This document shows positions 45,386 through 55,838 of a stretch of 64,000 bases of DNA, in pieces. The notes beneath the pieces were generated by a model. That model saw only the letters and a list, made by a program, of their open reading frames with translations, made no database searches and was not told where the DNA came from. The position numbers were made by a program, and so were the translations under genes. Origin of the DNA: Phaeosaccion multiseriatum (taxonomy: Eukaryota; Ochrophyta, other classes); the NCBI GenBank assembly GCA_965112735.1, contig OZ218955.1, positions 2,604,001 to 2,668,000 on the forward strand, in the 5' to 3' direction. Numbering within the stretch: position 1 is the first letter of the stretch; each line of letters opens with the position of its first letter.

Positions 45386-48205
45386 CTAAGTTGTTGAAAG
45401 GGCCCTCTTGGAACTGCTGCCCCCATCCCTCCCTCTCCTTGGGACCTTCATACCTGTACCGGTGGGGAGACGGGTGGTGCCTCCGCTGCTGCTGCTGCCA
45501 GTGCTGCAGGGCCTTACGCTGCCTCCGCCCCCCCCGGAGCTTGGAGTCCCCCTCGGGGTGGAAGGAGGAGTCATCATGGACTGCTGCTGTTGCTGCGGCT
45601 GTACAGACAGACGAGAGAGAGAGACCAGCACACCAAGAGTGTGAGCCACGGCACATGGGCTGAGGCAGTGACAGTGAGCGGAGTGCGTAGCTACTGCTGG
45701 GCAGTCAACAACGCTCAGTCAGTCAGTTCGAGGATTTGAGAGGGGGACAAGTCGAGTAGAAAGTCAGGCTCGCCTGCCCACCCGCCCGCCTGCCTCGCTG
45801 TCCAGCCATGAATGCCATTCGCCGATGTCAACCAAGCTCTAGAACTTACGAACTTACGAACTTACGAACTTACGTGAGCAGGATGGGGACTCTGCGTGGG
45901 GTGCTGCGGCGGGGTCACAGGCGTCGACTGCTGTATCACAGCCTGCTGCCGTCTGGCCGCAGAGGGACGCTCTCGCTCTTCGCCCCCTCCTCCTGCTCCT
46001 CCTCCTCTGCTCACAGACGCCGTCCTCGCTCCACTCGGCTTGCTGGTGCTGCCCGACCGCCCTGCTGACTTATCCAGATGCCTACCACTCGCGGGCCTCT
46101 TGCTCTGTTTCTGCAGATAGGGGAGCTGAGGGGAACGGATCCGGGCGGGTGGGGTCGACCCCGGGGAGAGAGCGAGCAGCCGAGCAGGGGTCGTCTGTGG
46201 CCTCGCAGTGCGTCCTCTGCCACCGCCGCCACCGCCGCCTGAGCCTGCTGGTGCTGCTACTCCCCTCGCCGCGGGACTCATCATTCCGCCTCCACCTTCA
46301 CCCCTACTCCCACCCCCACTTGTCGCGCTGGCAGGGCTCCAGGGGGGTACGTGACCTTGTTGCGAAGGAGAGGGAGTGGCGGCTAAAGGAGACGGAGACG
46401 TGGAGCTGAGCCGGAGGTCGACGGTCGATGCCATCCGCTGCTGCTGCTGCTGCGGCGGCGGCTGATGCTGCTGCTGGTGCCTTTGCTGCCCGCCATGCCT
46501 TCGTCCTGCAGACGTGGTCGGTCTTCGGTGGAGCTCATGCTGCTGATGCTGCTGATGCTGGTGCTGCTGCTGGTGCTGCTGCTGGTGATGGTAGGGCTGC
46601 TGCTCCTGCTGCTGCTGAGACTTGTGGTGGTGGTGGTGCTGCTGCTGCAGCTGCTCGGGCTGAGAGTGGAACGTGGCGTTGGGGTGTCCTCCGGTGGCAG
46701 CAGACGGAGTGTTGAAGAAGGCCCGTGAACGTTGCTGCTGTGCGCTGCCCCCCTCCCCTCCGGGCCCTCCTGCCCTTTCATCCCCCCCCCCGCCGCGGCT
46801 GAAGGCAGGCATACCACTCCGTCCTCTCGAAGGTTCCCGCGGTCCCCGCCCCAGGGAAGTGGATGGGCGGAGCCCACCCCCGCTGGCACCTCTTCCTCCC
46901 CCCCCCCCTCCTCCTTCTCCTCCTCTTCGTCCTCCTGCTTGTGCATCCCGACCACCCCCACCGTCGAAGTGCTGCATATGTCCCGAGCCTGATGCGCCGC
47001 TGCTCTGCTGCTGCTGCCGAAGCTGCGCCTGGGCATGGAGCACCTGTACTTGGCTTTTGAGGCTCTGACACTGGTGCTCCGACTCACTCTTCTCCCTCAG
47101 TACTTGCTGCAGCTGGGTCGTCAGGGCCTTGCTGAGAGAGGAGGGAAGGAGGGAAGGAATGGGTGTGTGTGTGGGGGGGTGGGGGGTAGTGTTTAGACAG
47201 AAGGGAGGGGGGAGAAGGTGCGGTGAAACCGTGGCCAGGGAGCAGGTGCAGTGTGGCTGAGGGCAATAGAGAGCAACAGCACATCAGTCAGTCGGATATA
47301 GAAGCAAATCAGAGGCCCCTATTCTCGAGGCGACTTACGTGGCGTTTTTCTCCTCGAGTAGGAGGCTATTGAGGTGCTGCACCTTGCCCCTCTCAGTCTC
47401 CAGCAGCTGCGGAGAGAGGTGAGGGAGGCACGGCGACAGTCCAGAGGGGAGATGACGAGAGGGGAGAGAGGAGCGAAGAGACAAAGAAGAGGAGAGCGAG
47501 CATCAGAGGCAGCACCTTGCGTTAGCAAGCCCAAGCGCGCAGTCAGCATGCCTCGAGAGAAGGGGGAGGTAAGCAGGGCGGCATTCCCCTTCCCAGCAAG
47601 AGAGGTGGCTCTGTCTCCCGCTCTACCCCCATGCGGGCCTGGGGTCCTTGCCTGCGCAGCCTGATCGGCGATGGCATTGTAGTGCCCCATCTGGAAGTCC
47701 ATAACCTCTTTCATTTGGCCCAGTAGATGGAAGGGGTCGCAAAGGTACTGGGGGGACAATGGGCGGGGAAGAGAGGAGAGAGGGGGTCACGACCATAAAG
47801 AGCGGGGAGATGTTTTCCTTTACATGTTTCCGATCGAGTTTATAGGCCTCACCATGGTGGCATCTTCAGGTGGATTCGCCATGGACGCTTCGTTAACCTC
47901 CTGACTGCAGCTCGGGCACACCTAGGAATGAGAAAGGGGGGGGGGGATACAAGATAAGGACGCGGCTTTTCCTACTTGTAGCAGAGAGAGGTAAAAGGGT
48001 TTCGAACACTCACCCCTGGCTGCCCAGACCGGCAACAAACCGCGCACACGAAGTGCTGGCAAGAGAGCAACACGCCCATGCCGTCTTGTGGCGAAGCCCT
48101 CGTGCTGAGAGAATGAAGGCAGATGGCACATCTCGGGTCGAAGCCTTCCGTCGGGGGAAGGGCAAGGGCATCAGGAGGAGGGGCCACTCCTGGTCCTGCC
48201 GCCAT
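45386..48205 (-). CDS. RING-finger coiled-coil protein, RNF212/Zip3/HEI10-like candidate
   Basis: Six exons in phase: 48205-48014, 47921-47853, 47747-47652, 47406-47339, 47131-45874, 45598-45386. The N-terminal C3HC4 RING spans exons 1-2 (CAIC, SCQHFVCAVC, CPSC). Then comes LCDPFHLLGQMKEVMDFQMG, a helix-forming coiled coil (LLETERGKVQHLNSLLLEE, TTQLQQVLREKSESEHQ), and a long Ser/Gln/Gly-rich disordered tail with poly-Gln and poly-His. That order is typical of Zip3-family SUMO/ubiquitin ligases that mark meiotic crossover sites; assignment is by architecture and the DP..LL....V.DFQ pattern, so a generic RING E3 remains possible. The intron after 47652 has a GC donor. The donor after 45874 is a fourfold repeat. 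A short upstream frame precedes the start, which lies 263 bp from that of the divergent oxygenase-SET gene. Confidence 0.7.
45843..45874 (-). repeat. Four tandem copies of a 5' splice donor (GTAAGTTC)
   Basis: On the minus strand the exon end CAC is followed by GTAAGTTC repeated four times. Each copy holds a perfect GTAAGT donor. The first keeps the reading frame into the next exon; use of later ones would add 8, 16 or 24 bases, including a stop. Confidence 0.9.
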
Positions 48206-48468
48206 AGCGGATAGTGTTCCTTTGGTCTGCTTCGTTCCCCCCACAGCGTCCCTAGTCACCTGCTCCTGCTGCCATAGCGGATCAAGGATGCTCGCTCCTT
48301 TCGTCCTCTCTCCCTCCTCCGTTTTTGTCTCTTTTGTCTTGAGCCTCCGGCCTCGCTCCCGCCAAAGCACTACCCGGCGTCTCCAGCTGTGAGTCTCACA
48401 GGTGGACCACCAAACACACATAGAAAATCTCCCAACACCCCCCGCCCCTCATCCGACCCTCTCCACAA
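48206..48468. promoter_or_regulatory. Shared intergenic region between divergent RING and oxygenase-SET genes
   Basis: 263 bp separate the two start codons. It contains an imperfect duplication of the RING gene's start region (see the upstream frame). Confidence 0.5.
48252..48275 (-). CDS. Possible upstream open reading frame of the RING gene
   Basis: ATG at 48275 opens a seven-codon frame (MAAGAGD) to a TAG. Its first 17 bases with flank nearly repeat the main start at 48205 (CCGCTATGGC in both), so it arose by local duplication. If included in the mRNA leader it could reduce translation of the main frame. Its sequence AGCAG|GTGACT could alternatively be a donor. Confidence 0.35.
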   Translation of the reverse strand: MAAGAGD

Positions 48469-51400
48469 ATGCCTTCTCCTCGCCGATGGCGCCCCCCCAA
48501 GCAGGGAACGCTAGCATTACTCTCTCTTCAGACCCTGCGGGCGACTGGCTTCTTGCACCTAGCACCGCGGAGGATGACGATGCGTGAGAGCGGGCAGCAC
48601 TACCAACAGCCGCGCCTGGAGCACCATACGGCTGATAGGAGCGGAGCTGAAGGCACGCGAGGGAAGAGGAGAAGGCTCCATAGTAGCCCATCTGCGGGCG
48701 AAGTGTTAGATGAGGACGGATGGGACTGGATGGGAGAGGGCTTCCAGATGGAGGAGGTGGCAAAAACAGGAGCAGGAAAGAGCGGGAAGGACGGGCCAGG
48801 GCCAGGAACGGAGAAGGCCACAAAAAAAGTAGGGAAAAAGGGGGAGAAGAAAAAGAAGAAGAAGAGGAAGGCGCGCGCCGGGCTGCACGCACATCTCCCC
48901 ATAGTCATAGGCTTTGGTCTGTGGCCTACAGAGCTGGCCACAGCAGGAGGCATTGTGGCAGGCATAGGAGGGTACGAAGACGTCCAAATTGCGTCTGCGA
49001 GTGACTTAGAGCTGAAGGATAGGTTTGACCAGCTATTGGCGTCGTCCTCTTCACTAAAGGAGTCCCTGGCCTCCCAGACGTCAGCAGGGTCCAGGGGGGA
49101 GGAATGGGCGGCTTTATACCCTTACCGACCGCGCATAGTTCTCGTCCTTCCACCATCAGGGGAAGGGCGAGATATAGAGGCCGAAGTGGACATGGCCCAC
49201 CTGCTGGTGGCACTGGACGAATGCCGGAACACCCGCCCCCTCGTGCTCTCGACCTTGGGCCCCGAGCAGCTTGACGCCTTGGCCTCGGTGGCGGGCGGGG
49301 AGGCGCAGGCCCGAGGTCCAAGCCCAAGCACAAGCAGTACGAGCGGTACAAGCAGCACACTCAACTGGGGCATGTCTTTGGATGAGCTGTGGCAGGAGCT
49401 CTCGGCGCGCCATCTGGCCGGCAACGAGCTCATCCAGCCCCTGCAGACGCACCCCACAGAGTGGCAGCCCTCGGACGCAAGCATCGCCCTGCAGCTCGAG
49501 ATTGACGGGGCCATGGTCACCTCGGCGAACGGAGTGGACAGGTACAGTGCCGTGCTAGGCCGTGCCGTGCCGAATGAATGGACTTTAACAACGCTCCTGT
49601 CCTTCTCCTCCTTTTCCTCCTCTCTGCATCCACGAGTTGGTAACCTTTGCATTTTCCATTTCCGTCCTCTGTCATCCCATCCCTCTCTCCCCCCCTCCTC
49701 TCCCCTCCCCTCCCACCCCCAGATGGGACACGAGCTCTGTGGTGGTGCTGGACGACTTCCTCGACGCCCCACTGCAGAAGGAGCTTTTGGCACTCATCAC
49801 GGAGGAGGGATGGGATCACTCCAAGGGCCCACCTCCCTCCAAGTGGTGAGTCAGACAGGGGGGAGGCATACCAGCTAGCCAGCCAGCCAGTCAGCCAGCC
49901 ACTCACCCACCAGGGCCGGCGGCTTGTCTTCTTTGCCCTTGATTGGGCGTCTCCGTCCCAAGTTCTTTACCCTCCAATGTGTGCCTTCCTCTCCCCCACC
50001 CCTCTCACCCCCCCCCCCCCCCCCGACTCAACTTACAGGGAAAAGGCCCTGGTGGACACGGATGGGTCCCGCCCCACCTGGGGACTCACTGAGGAGGCCT
50101 CCGAAGGCCTCTGCCAGGCCGAGAAGGAGAGCCGTGCCGTGCTGGAGGTGCAGTCCCGGCTGTGCAAGCTGTACCCCGACTGCGTGGTCAGTCGCTTGCC
50201 GGAGGCGGTGTTGGGGGAGACGGTGGCCCCGCTCGTGGCCAACGCTCCGCAGGCGGGCGACAGGTCAGCAGCAGCAGCAGTAGCAGCAGCAGCAGTTGGT
50301 GATACGGCAGCAGCACACGATGCTCCCCCCATAGGAATATCCCCCAACCCCCCCACAATTGTCCTTCGTTCTATGCAGCAGATGCACACCCCACACAGCA
50401 TTTCACGACCTTTCCTTCCTTCCTTCCTTCCTTCCTTCCTTCCTTCCTTCCTTCCTTCCTTCCTTCCTTCCTTCCTTCCTTCCTTCCTTCCTTCGTTCCT
50501 TCCTTCCTTCTTTGCTTCCTTCCTTCCTTCCTTCCTTCCTTCCTTCCTTCCTTCCTTCCTTCCTTCCTTCCTTCCTTCCTTCTTTCCGCCACCCTTTCCT
50601 TTTCCTTCCGCGTGAAATGTAATGCACTGCAAGCGTAGGTTCGATTACCACATTGACGCGGACCCCATCATGGTGCCTCCCTCCCCCTGGCGGGATGCCT
50701 TCGGAGCCTACCCCAATCGTGACCCGGGCAAGCCCCTCTTCGCGACGCTCCTGCTCTATCTCATGGATGAAACCGTCGAGACAGGCAAGTGCCAAGGGGC
50801 AAGGGGACAAGTGTCGCACGTACTGCAAGCAGCAAGAGAGAGAGTGTGTGTGTGTCGCACTAGTCTGGTCGCTGATCAGTCGGTATGCCGTGTCGCGGTG
50901 TCCGGTGTCCTTTCTTCCTTCCTGCCCTTGCTGCTGCTGCTGCTGCTGCTGCTTTTGAGTCGTACGACGCCAGCACTGACAAGGCCCTGGCGGACAATAC
51001 CCCCACACTCTCCGCTCTCTTCCCCCTCCCCCCATACCCCCCCCCCCTGTGAGCAGAGTGGCCGGCGGCATGGCAGGCGGAAACCCTCTTCGTGGACTCC
51101 CCCTCGGGCACGGGTGTGTTTGTGCAGCCTCGCCCCCTGAGGGCGGTGCTCATGGACCAAGATGTGACGCATCGCATCAATCCACCGAGTGAGCTGGCAG
51201 GGAAGCGGCCCCGCTACTCCCTCGTGTGGAAGCTCATCATGCATCCCAAGCAGCAGCCTGGGCACGGCACCAGCAGCGGCAGTAGAGAAGGTGGGAGTGC
51301 GGATGAGTCTCGCTCTTCCTCTGCTCCTGCGGCCGCTGCTACTGTATCACCAACTGCTACTGTATCGCCAACTGCTACTGCTGCTGCTGCTGGTGGTGGT

Positions 51401-52265
51401 GGTGGTGCGATGTCCATTCTCCGCAAGGATCTGTGGGGTGAGGCCACCCGCTTCGGCTCTGCAAATCGTGACGCCAAACCGTGCAAGGCCCAGCGACACA
51501 GGCAGGAGGAGCAGCAGTCAAAGGGAGAGGTGGATTTGCTCAAGGAGGGACGCGTGCGTATAGGAGACGCCGGGCCCAAGGGGGAGGGCCTCTTCAGCAC
51601 AGACTTCATCGCCGAGGGGACCTCGCTCGGTGCGTGCGTGCGTGCGTGCACAGCGCAGAGCGCACCAGGCAAAGGCATGGGGGCTTGGGTTGGGTTGGGT
51701 TGGGTTGGGTTGTGGCACATTCATGAAGTGGACTATTGACCCTTCGCCCCTTGCCCCTAGCCGTTAAGGCCTACGCCTGGCCCGACCTCTCACCCTTCGG
51801 CCTGACAACCGACCCTACTCCTCCAAACCACACATGCACACATACGTAATTCTTTGGCTGATTCCTATAAGTCAGCAAAATACCCCCCTGCCCCGCCCCT
51901 GCCCGTCTCCCTCCCTACTCCTCCCTACCCCTGCCTCTGCCCAGGCAACTACAAGGGAGAGCTGCTGGACAATGTGCAGGTGGTGGAGCGATACCCGGAC
52001 TCCACTCGCACCGAGTACATCTTCGAGGTCGATCCTTACCGGAGGCTCTTTGTCGACGCATCGCAGCCGGAGCTCAGCAACTACCTACGGTATTGTAACC
52101 ACGCGTCGACCTCTCCGGGCAGGGAGGGCGGGCAGGAGGAGGCGGCGGGGGGAGTGGTCATTGCTGCCGGGGAGGCGAATGTTCGGACGGAGGTGCTGCC
52201 CGCGGCGCAGCGAATCACGTTCCGAGCGGCGCGAGACATCCTGCCAGGTAGGTAGCATGGTTGCT

Positions 52266-52309
<44 letters not shown>

Positions 52310-52593
52310 ACGTGGATGCGTAGCGTGTAGCGGGTAGTTAGAGGTCCCCCCTCCCTCTTGCCGAAATTGGGCTCACTCCCTCCCCACACATCGATGTGAT
52401 GATGCGTGAATTGGCTTTGTTCCCCCTGTCCCGGCCTTGTTGCTGACAGGAGAAGAGCTTTGCTTTGACTATGGCGAGAACTACTGGGGGGGTGACGACG
52501 ACGGAGAGGAGGGAGAGGAGGCGGAGGAGGCAGGGGAGGGAGACGGTGTTGAAGCGTGAGCCGGACGCGAGACCAAGCTTTCCTTTAGAGTGA
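48469..52593 (+). CDS. Fusion of a 2-oxoglutarate/Fe(II) oxygenase domain with a SET methyltransferase domain
   Basis: 861 residues in seven phase-consistent exons: 48469-49541, 49723-49845, 50039-50263, 50639-50784, 51057-51629, 51945-52247, 52451-52593. Residues 1-130 are basic with a KKGEKKKKKKRK nuclear-signal-like patch. About 360-585 forms a prolyl-hydroxylase-type 2OG-Fe(II) fold: VVVLDDFLDAPLQKELLALI, then the iron motif HID (His478, Asp480), distal His561, and Arg575 in RPRYSLVWKL as the likely 2OG ligand. After a Ser/Ala/Thr linker comes a SET domain (about 685-830): GPKGEGLFSTDFIAEGTSLG, NYKGE, NYLRYCNHAS and GEELCFDYGENYW, covering the SAM-binding and catalytic motifs. No post-SET Cys cluster. 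Probably acts on nuclear proteins; substrate unknown. The donor after 50784 is GC. A seven-G run near 52487 makes the last 35 residues uncertain. An ATG at 48574 is an alternative start. Confidence 0.82.
50283..50315 (-). repeat. Dispersed motif on the minus strand in an intron
   Basis: Reads CCGTATCACCAACTGCTGCT on the minus strand, inside the intron after 50263 of the oxygenase-SET gene, between CAG tracts. Confidence 0.75.
50407..50586. repeat. (TTCC)n microsatellite in an oxygenase-SET intron
   Basis: About 180 bases of TTCC with a few substitutions, ending some 50 bases before the acceptor at 50638. Confidence 0.95.
51335..51383 (+). repeat. Dispersed motif, two tandem copies, inside a coding exon
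   Basis: Here the motif is read in frame as ATVSPTATVSPTATAAAA in the linker between the oxygenase and SET domains, so the element has been accepted into protein. Confidence 0.8.
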
Positions 52594-52805
52594 TGGACCT
52601 AGAAGAGTCGAGACTAGAGAGTCGCCACGGACCACCGTCGGTGGGGGGGTTCGAGCGAAACAACGATTTGCCTAATAGTAAAATGTGATTCCGAGACCGT
52701 TACGTTCGAGCGGAGAGAAGCGGCCGTCTTTGGATGTCCTCGGACCCGCAAGAAGTGCTGAAGCCGCAACAAGACGGCTGCTGCTAAATAGCCTAAGGAA
52801 AGAGT

Positions 52806-53843
52806 ATGGAGTCGTCCCGGAGCAGAGGAGCAGCGACAATGGCCCCGTTCGGACTGGACAATGGAGAAGGGAGAGAGACGACGCGGTGGGAACTCAGCAC
52901 AGCTCCGCCCAACACAAAGAGAGAGACTGGCCGGTCACGCAGCAGTAACCTGACTGGTAAGGGACTTCTTTCCCCTCTGCGTCTGCAATACCTCTAAGGC
53001 AGCCTTGCGGGTGCTGCTGTACGCTGTGCGACCTCTTCCATCATCCATCACCTACTGCTCTTTGGCATCTTCCTTTAGATACTTAGCTGTACTGCTGCTG
53101 CGCCAACTTCCGCTCCGGTCCCTTGTGCTTGCCCTCACACCATCCTCAACCCGCGTCTTCTTTCTCCTTCTCTGATCCTCTTTCCGCGCATTGTTCCTCC
53201 GTCTCTCCTCCCTCTCTCCCCCCTCGCTCCTCCTCCTCCTCTTCCTTCCAGCGAGAAGCGGTACCAGCACGGCTCGCTCAGAGCTCTCCGCTCGCACTCA
53301 TACGGCAAGGTCGACCGTGGCGGACACTGCTCGCTCCCTCCGTTCGCAGCTGGGGGGAGAGAGCTCGAGAGATACTCCCGCCTTCACGGGAAGGTATGTG
53401 TGTATCCCTTCCAAGCGTGGTACGAGCAGCTGGCGATCCCGACCCCCCCCCGTCACGCCCCTCTCTCCCTCTCCTATTCAAGTCGATTTCCTTCCGACGC
53501 TTTTCCCTTCTGCCCTCCAACACCTCATCAAGCACTCGCTTTCGCCGCGGCAGATCGGAGCGACTGCCGTTCTCTGTCACTCATCCCCCCACACACCCTA
53601 ACCCCCTCCTCTAGGTCAGTCGCCACAAGCATGATGAGCACAGGGCGTGCGACGCAGACTCTGGCGGCCTTGGCGGAGGAGCGGCGCGTGCTGGAGCGGC
53701 GCCTGGAGGTGGTTGAGCTCGAGCTGAGGCAGGAGGAGGCCAGCGCCAGGCGGAATATGCACCAGCCGCAACAGAAGAGGAAGCAGCTGGAGCAGCAGCA
53801 CAAGCAGCACAAGCAGCAGCAGCCGTGCAAAGGTCGCTCTTAA
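52806..53843 (+). CDS. Small coiled-coil protein, three exons
   Basis: 173 residues from 52806-52956, 53252-53393 and 53615-53843, which join in phase with good donors (CTG|GTAAGG, AAG|GTATGT) and acceptors. The first two-thirds are Ser/Thr/Arg-rich and probably disordered (GTSTARSELSARTHTARST). The last exon forms one coiled coil, TLAALAEERRVLERRLEVVE, ending in a Gln/Lys/His-rich tail. No family recognised. Such layouts occur in centrosomal and cytoskeletal adaptor proteins, but nothing specific supports that here. It is transcribed in the same direction as the oxygenase-SET gene, 212 bp downstream of it, and converges with the kinase gene. Confidence 0.55.
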
Positions 53844-54191
53844 CCTCTGCCCTTCTTGCCGCACCGCCGTGAAGCGAACACTTAATACTCTCGGGCCTTC
53901 CTTCTCCGGGTCGGCCGTAGTCGGATAGGGAACAAGAGCGCAGGCCGCGTTGGACACGTGTCTGGGTACTCTCCCTCTCATCGAGAGGCACTTGGTCAAC
54001 TTGCACCGCTTGAGAAAATAGACCTCAAATGTGATGAATTGCATTACTTTAAAAGGATACTGACTACAACTACGTAGTATGTACAGCTAATATACAACGA
54101 GCAGGCCCGTTTCGGCTTCCCACTCCCTCTCTCTGCTTCCCACCCTCTCTCCCTCTCTCTCTTCTCTCTTCTCTCTCTCGCCTTCTCAGCT

Positions 54192-54245
<54 letters not shown>

Positions 54246-54524
54246 TCTCTCTCTGCTTCTCTGTCTGTCTGTCTCTCTCTCCCTCCCTCTGGCACGGCCC
54301 CACCCTGGGGCTCAACGCGTCACTACTTCTCTTGTAAAGAACAGAAGGTCTTCCTAGGGGTCTTCCCCCTTCCTCCCTCCCCCTTCCTCGTCTCCCCCTT
54401 CCTCGTCTCCCCCTTCCTCGTCTCCCCCTTCCTCCCTCCCCCTTCCTCCCTCCCCCTCCCCCCCCTCTCCCTCCGTCCTGCCCCCCCCCCCCTCCCCCTT
54501 CCGCCCCCTCCGCCCCTCGCCCGC
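53844..54524. other. Convergent 3' region with pyrimidine repeats
   Basis: No gene. (CT)n repeats at 54196-54293 and an array of CCCCTTCCTC-type units at 54364-54500 occupy most of it; the 3' ends of the coiled-coil gene and the kinase gene meet here. Confidence 0.5.
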
Positions 54525-55761
54525 TCACACGGCAGCAGGGGAGGGCTTGCACAAGGGCGTCGACACGGTCTTGCCCTCAGAGGGAACGCGCTTGCTCCTC
54601 CTCCTCCTGGTGCTGCTCAAGCTGCTGCTCCCGCTGATGCTGGCCGGGGCCTGAGAAGAGGAGGGAAAAGTCCATGCGGGACGGCCCCTGAGACAGCGAC
54701 CGTCGTCCTGCATCTCGCTGATGGTGCGATCGAGAGAGCTCGGCAAGCACTCCTCGCTCTTGGCCCTGCATGGGGGAGGGGAAGGGAGGAGACGAGAGGA
54801 GAGGGGGGGAGACCAGAGGAGAGGCAGAGGAGAGACAGAGGCAGAGGAGGGCGGAGGAATGAGGGGATAAATCATCACAGCAGGGGGGGTGCCCGAGAGA
54901 GAGAGGAGCCGCCGTAGGGTGAGGGCGCTGTTGGTGTTAGCAGTTGGGGGCTCGTGACGTCACGGAGAGTGGCCCAAGCTTACCTTAGTCTGTTGAGGTG
55001 CAAGTATGCATCGGTGCCGTATCCCTCGAGGGGCCGCAGCTTGAGAGAGCCTCCGAAGTAGCGCGCGTACACCCGGGAGAGTGGCAGCCCCATACCCAGC
55101 CCCGCAAAGGCGTATCTCGCCTTCTCCGCCACCTCCTCAGCAGACGCCCCTCCATGTCCCTCTTTATGACCGTTCTGACTGTCTTGAGGCCCAGACTCGC
55201 CACCACTGCTGCTGCTCCTGCCAAACTGGTCCATCCCGAGCCCCGGTCCCAGCAAAGGGCTCCGTCCGAGCCCGACTCCGAGTTCGAGCCCCTGCCCCGC
55301 GTGGGCGCAGTCCTCCAGCGGCAGCCCCCCCAGGGGAGGAGGACTCACAGTTGCCGTGGAGGGGGAGGTGGAGTACATGTACGACCACGCCTTGTGCAGG
55401 TCGGAGCGCTTGATGCCCCCCCCTTCGTCGGCCACTTTGATGGTCACGTCTTCCCTGCCCTGCACCACCACTACTTTGATAGGGGGTAGGGCCGTGGCGG
55501 AGACTCCCTCCTGCTGTGTCGCCCCCTCCTCCTCCTGCTGCTGCTGCTGCTGCTGGTTGTGGTGCTGAGGCTGGTGGTGCTTTTTCACTGTGGCTATGCA
55601 GCTGTTCTTGAGCAGCTCGCACAGAATATAGTACAGGTGGGTGGGCACGGCTGTGAAGCTCAGATTTGGCACGCCGTAGATTTGGATCTGCTCGGGACAC
55701 GCACACACACACGCAAACAAATACACGCCGTTAGAGTAGGGGTACATCGGCGCTGCATCGC

Positions 55762-55838
<77 letters not shown>

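Noticed and set aside
51687-51716. GGTTG repeats as telomere-like sequence
   Set aside because: Short, in an intron, and not a known telomeric unit.
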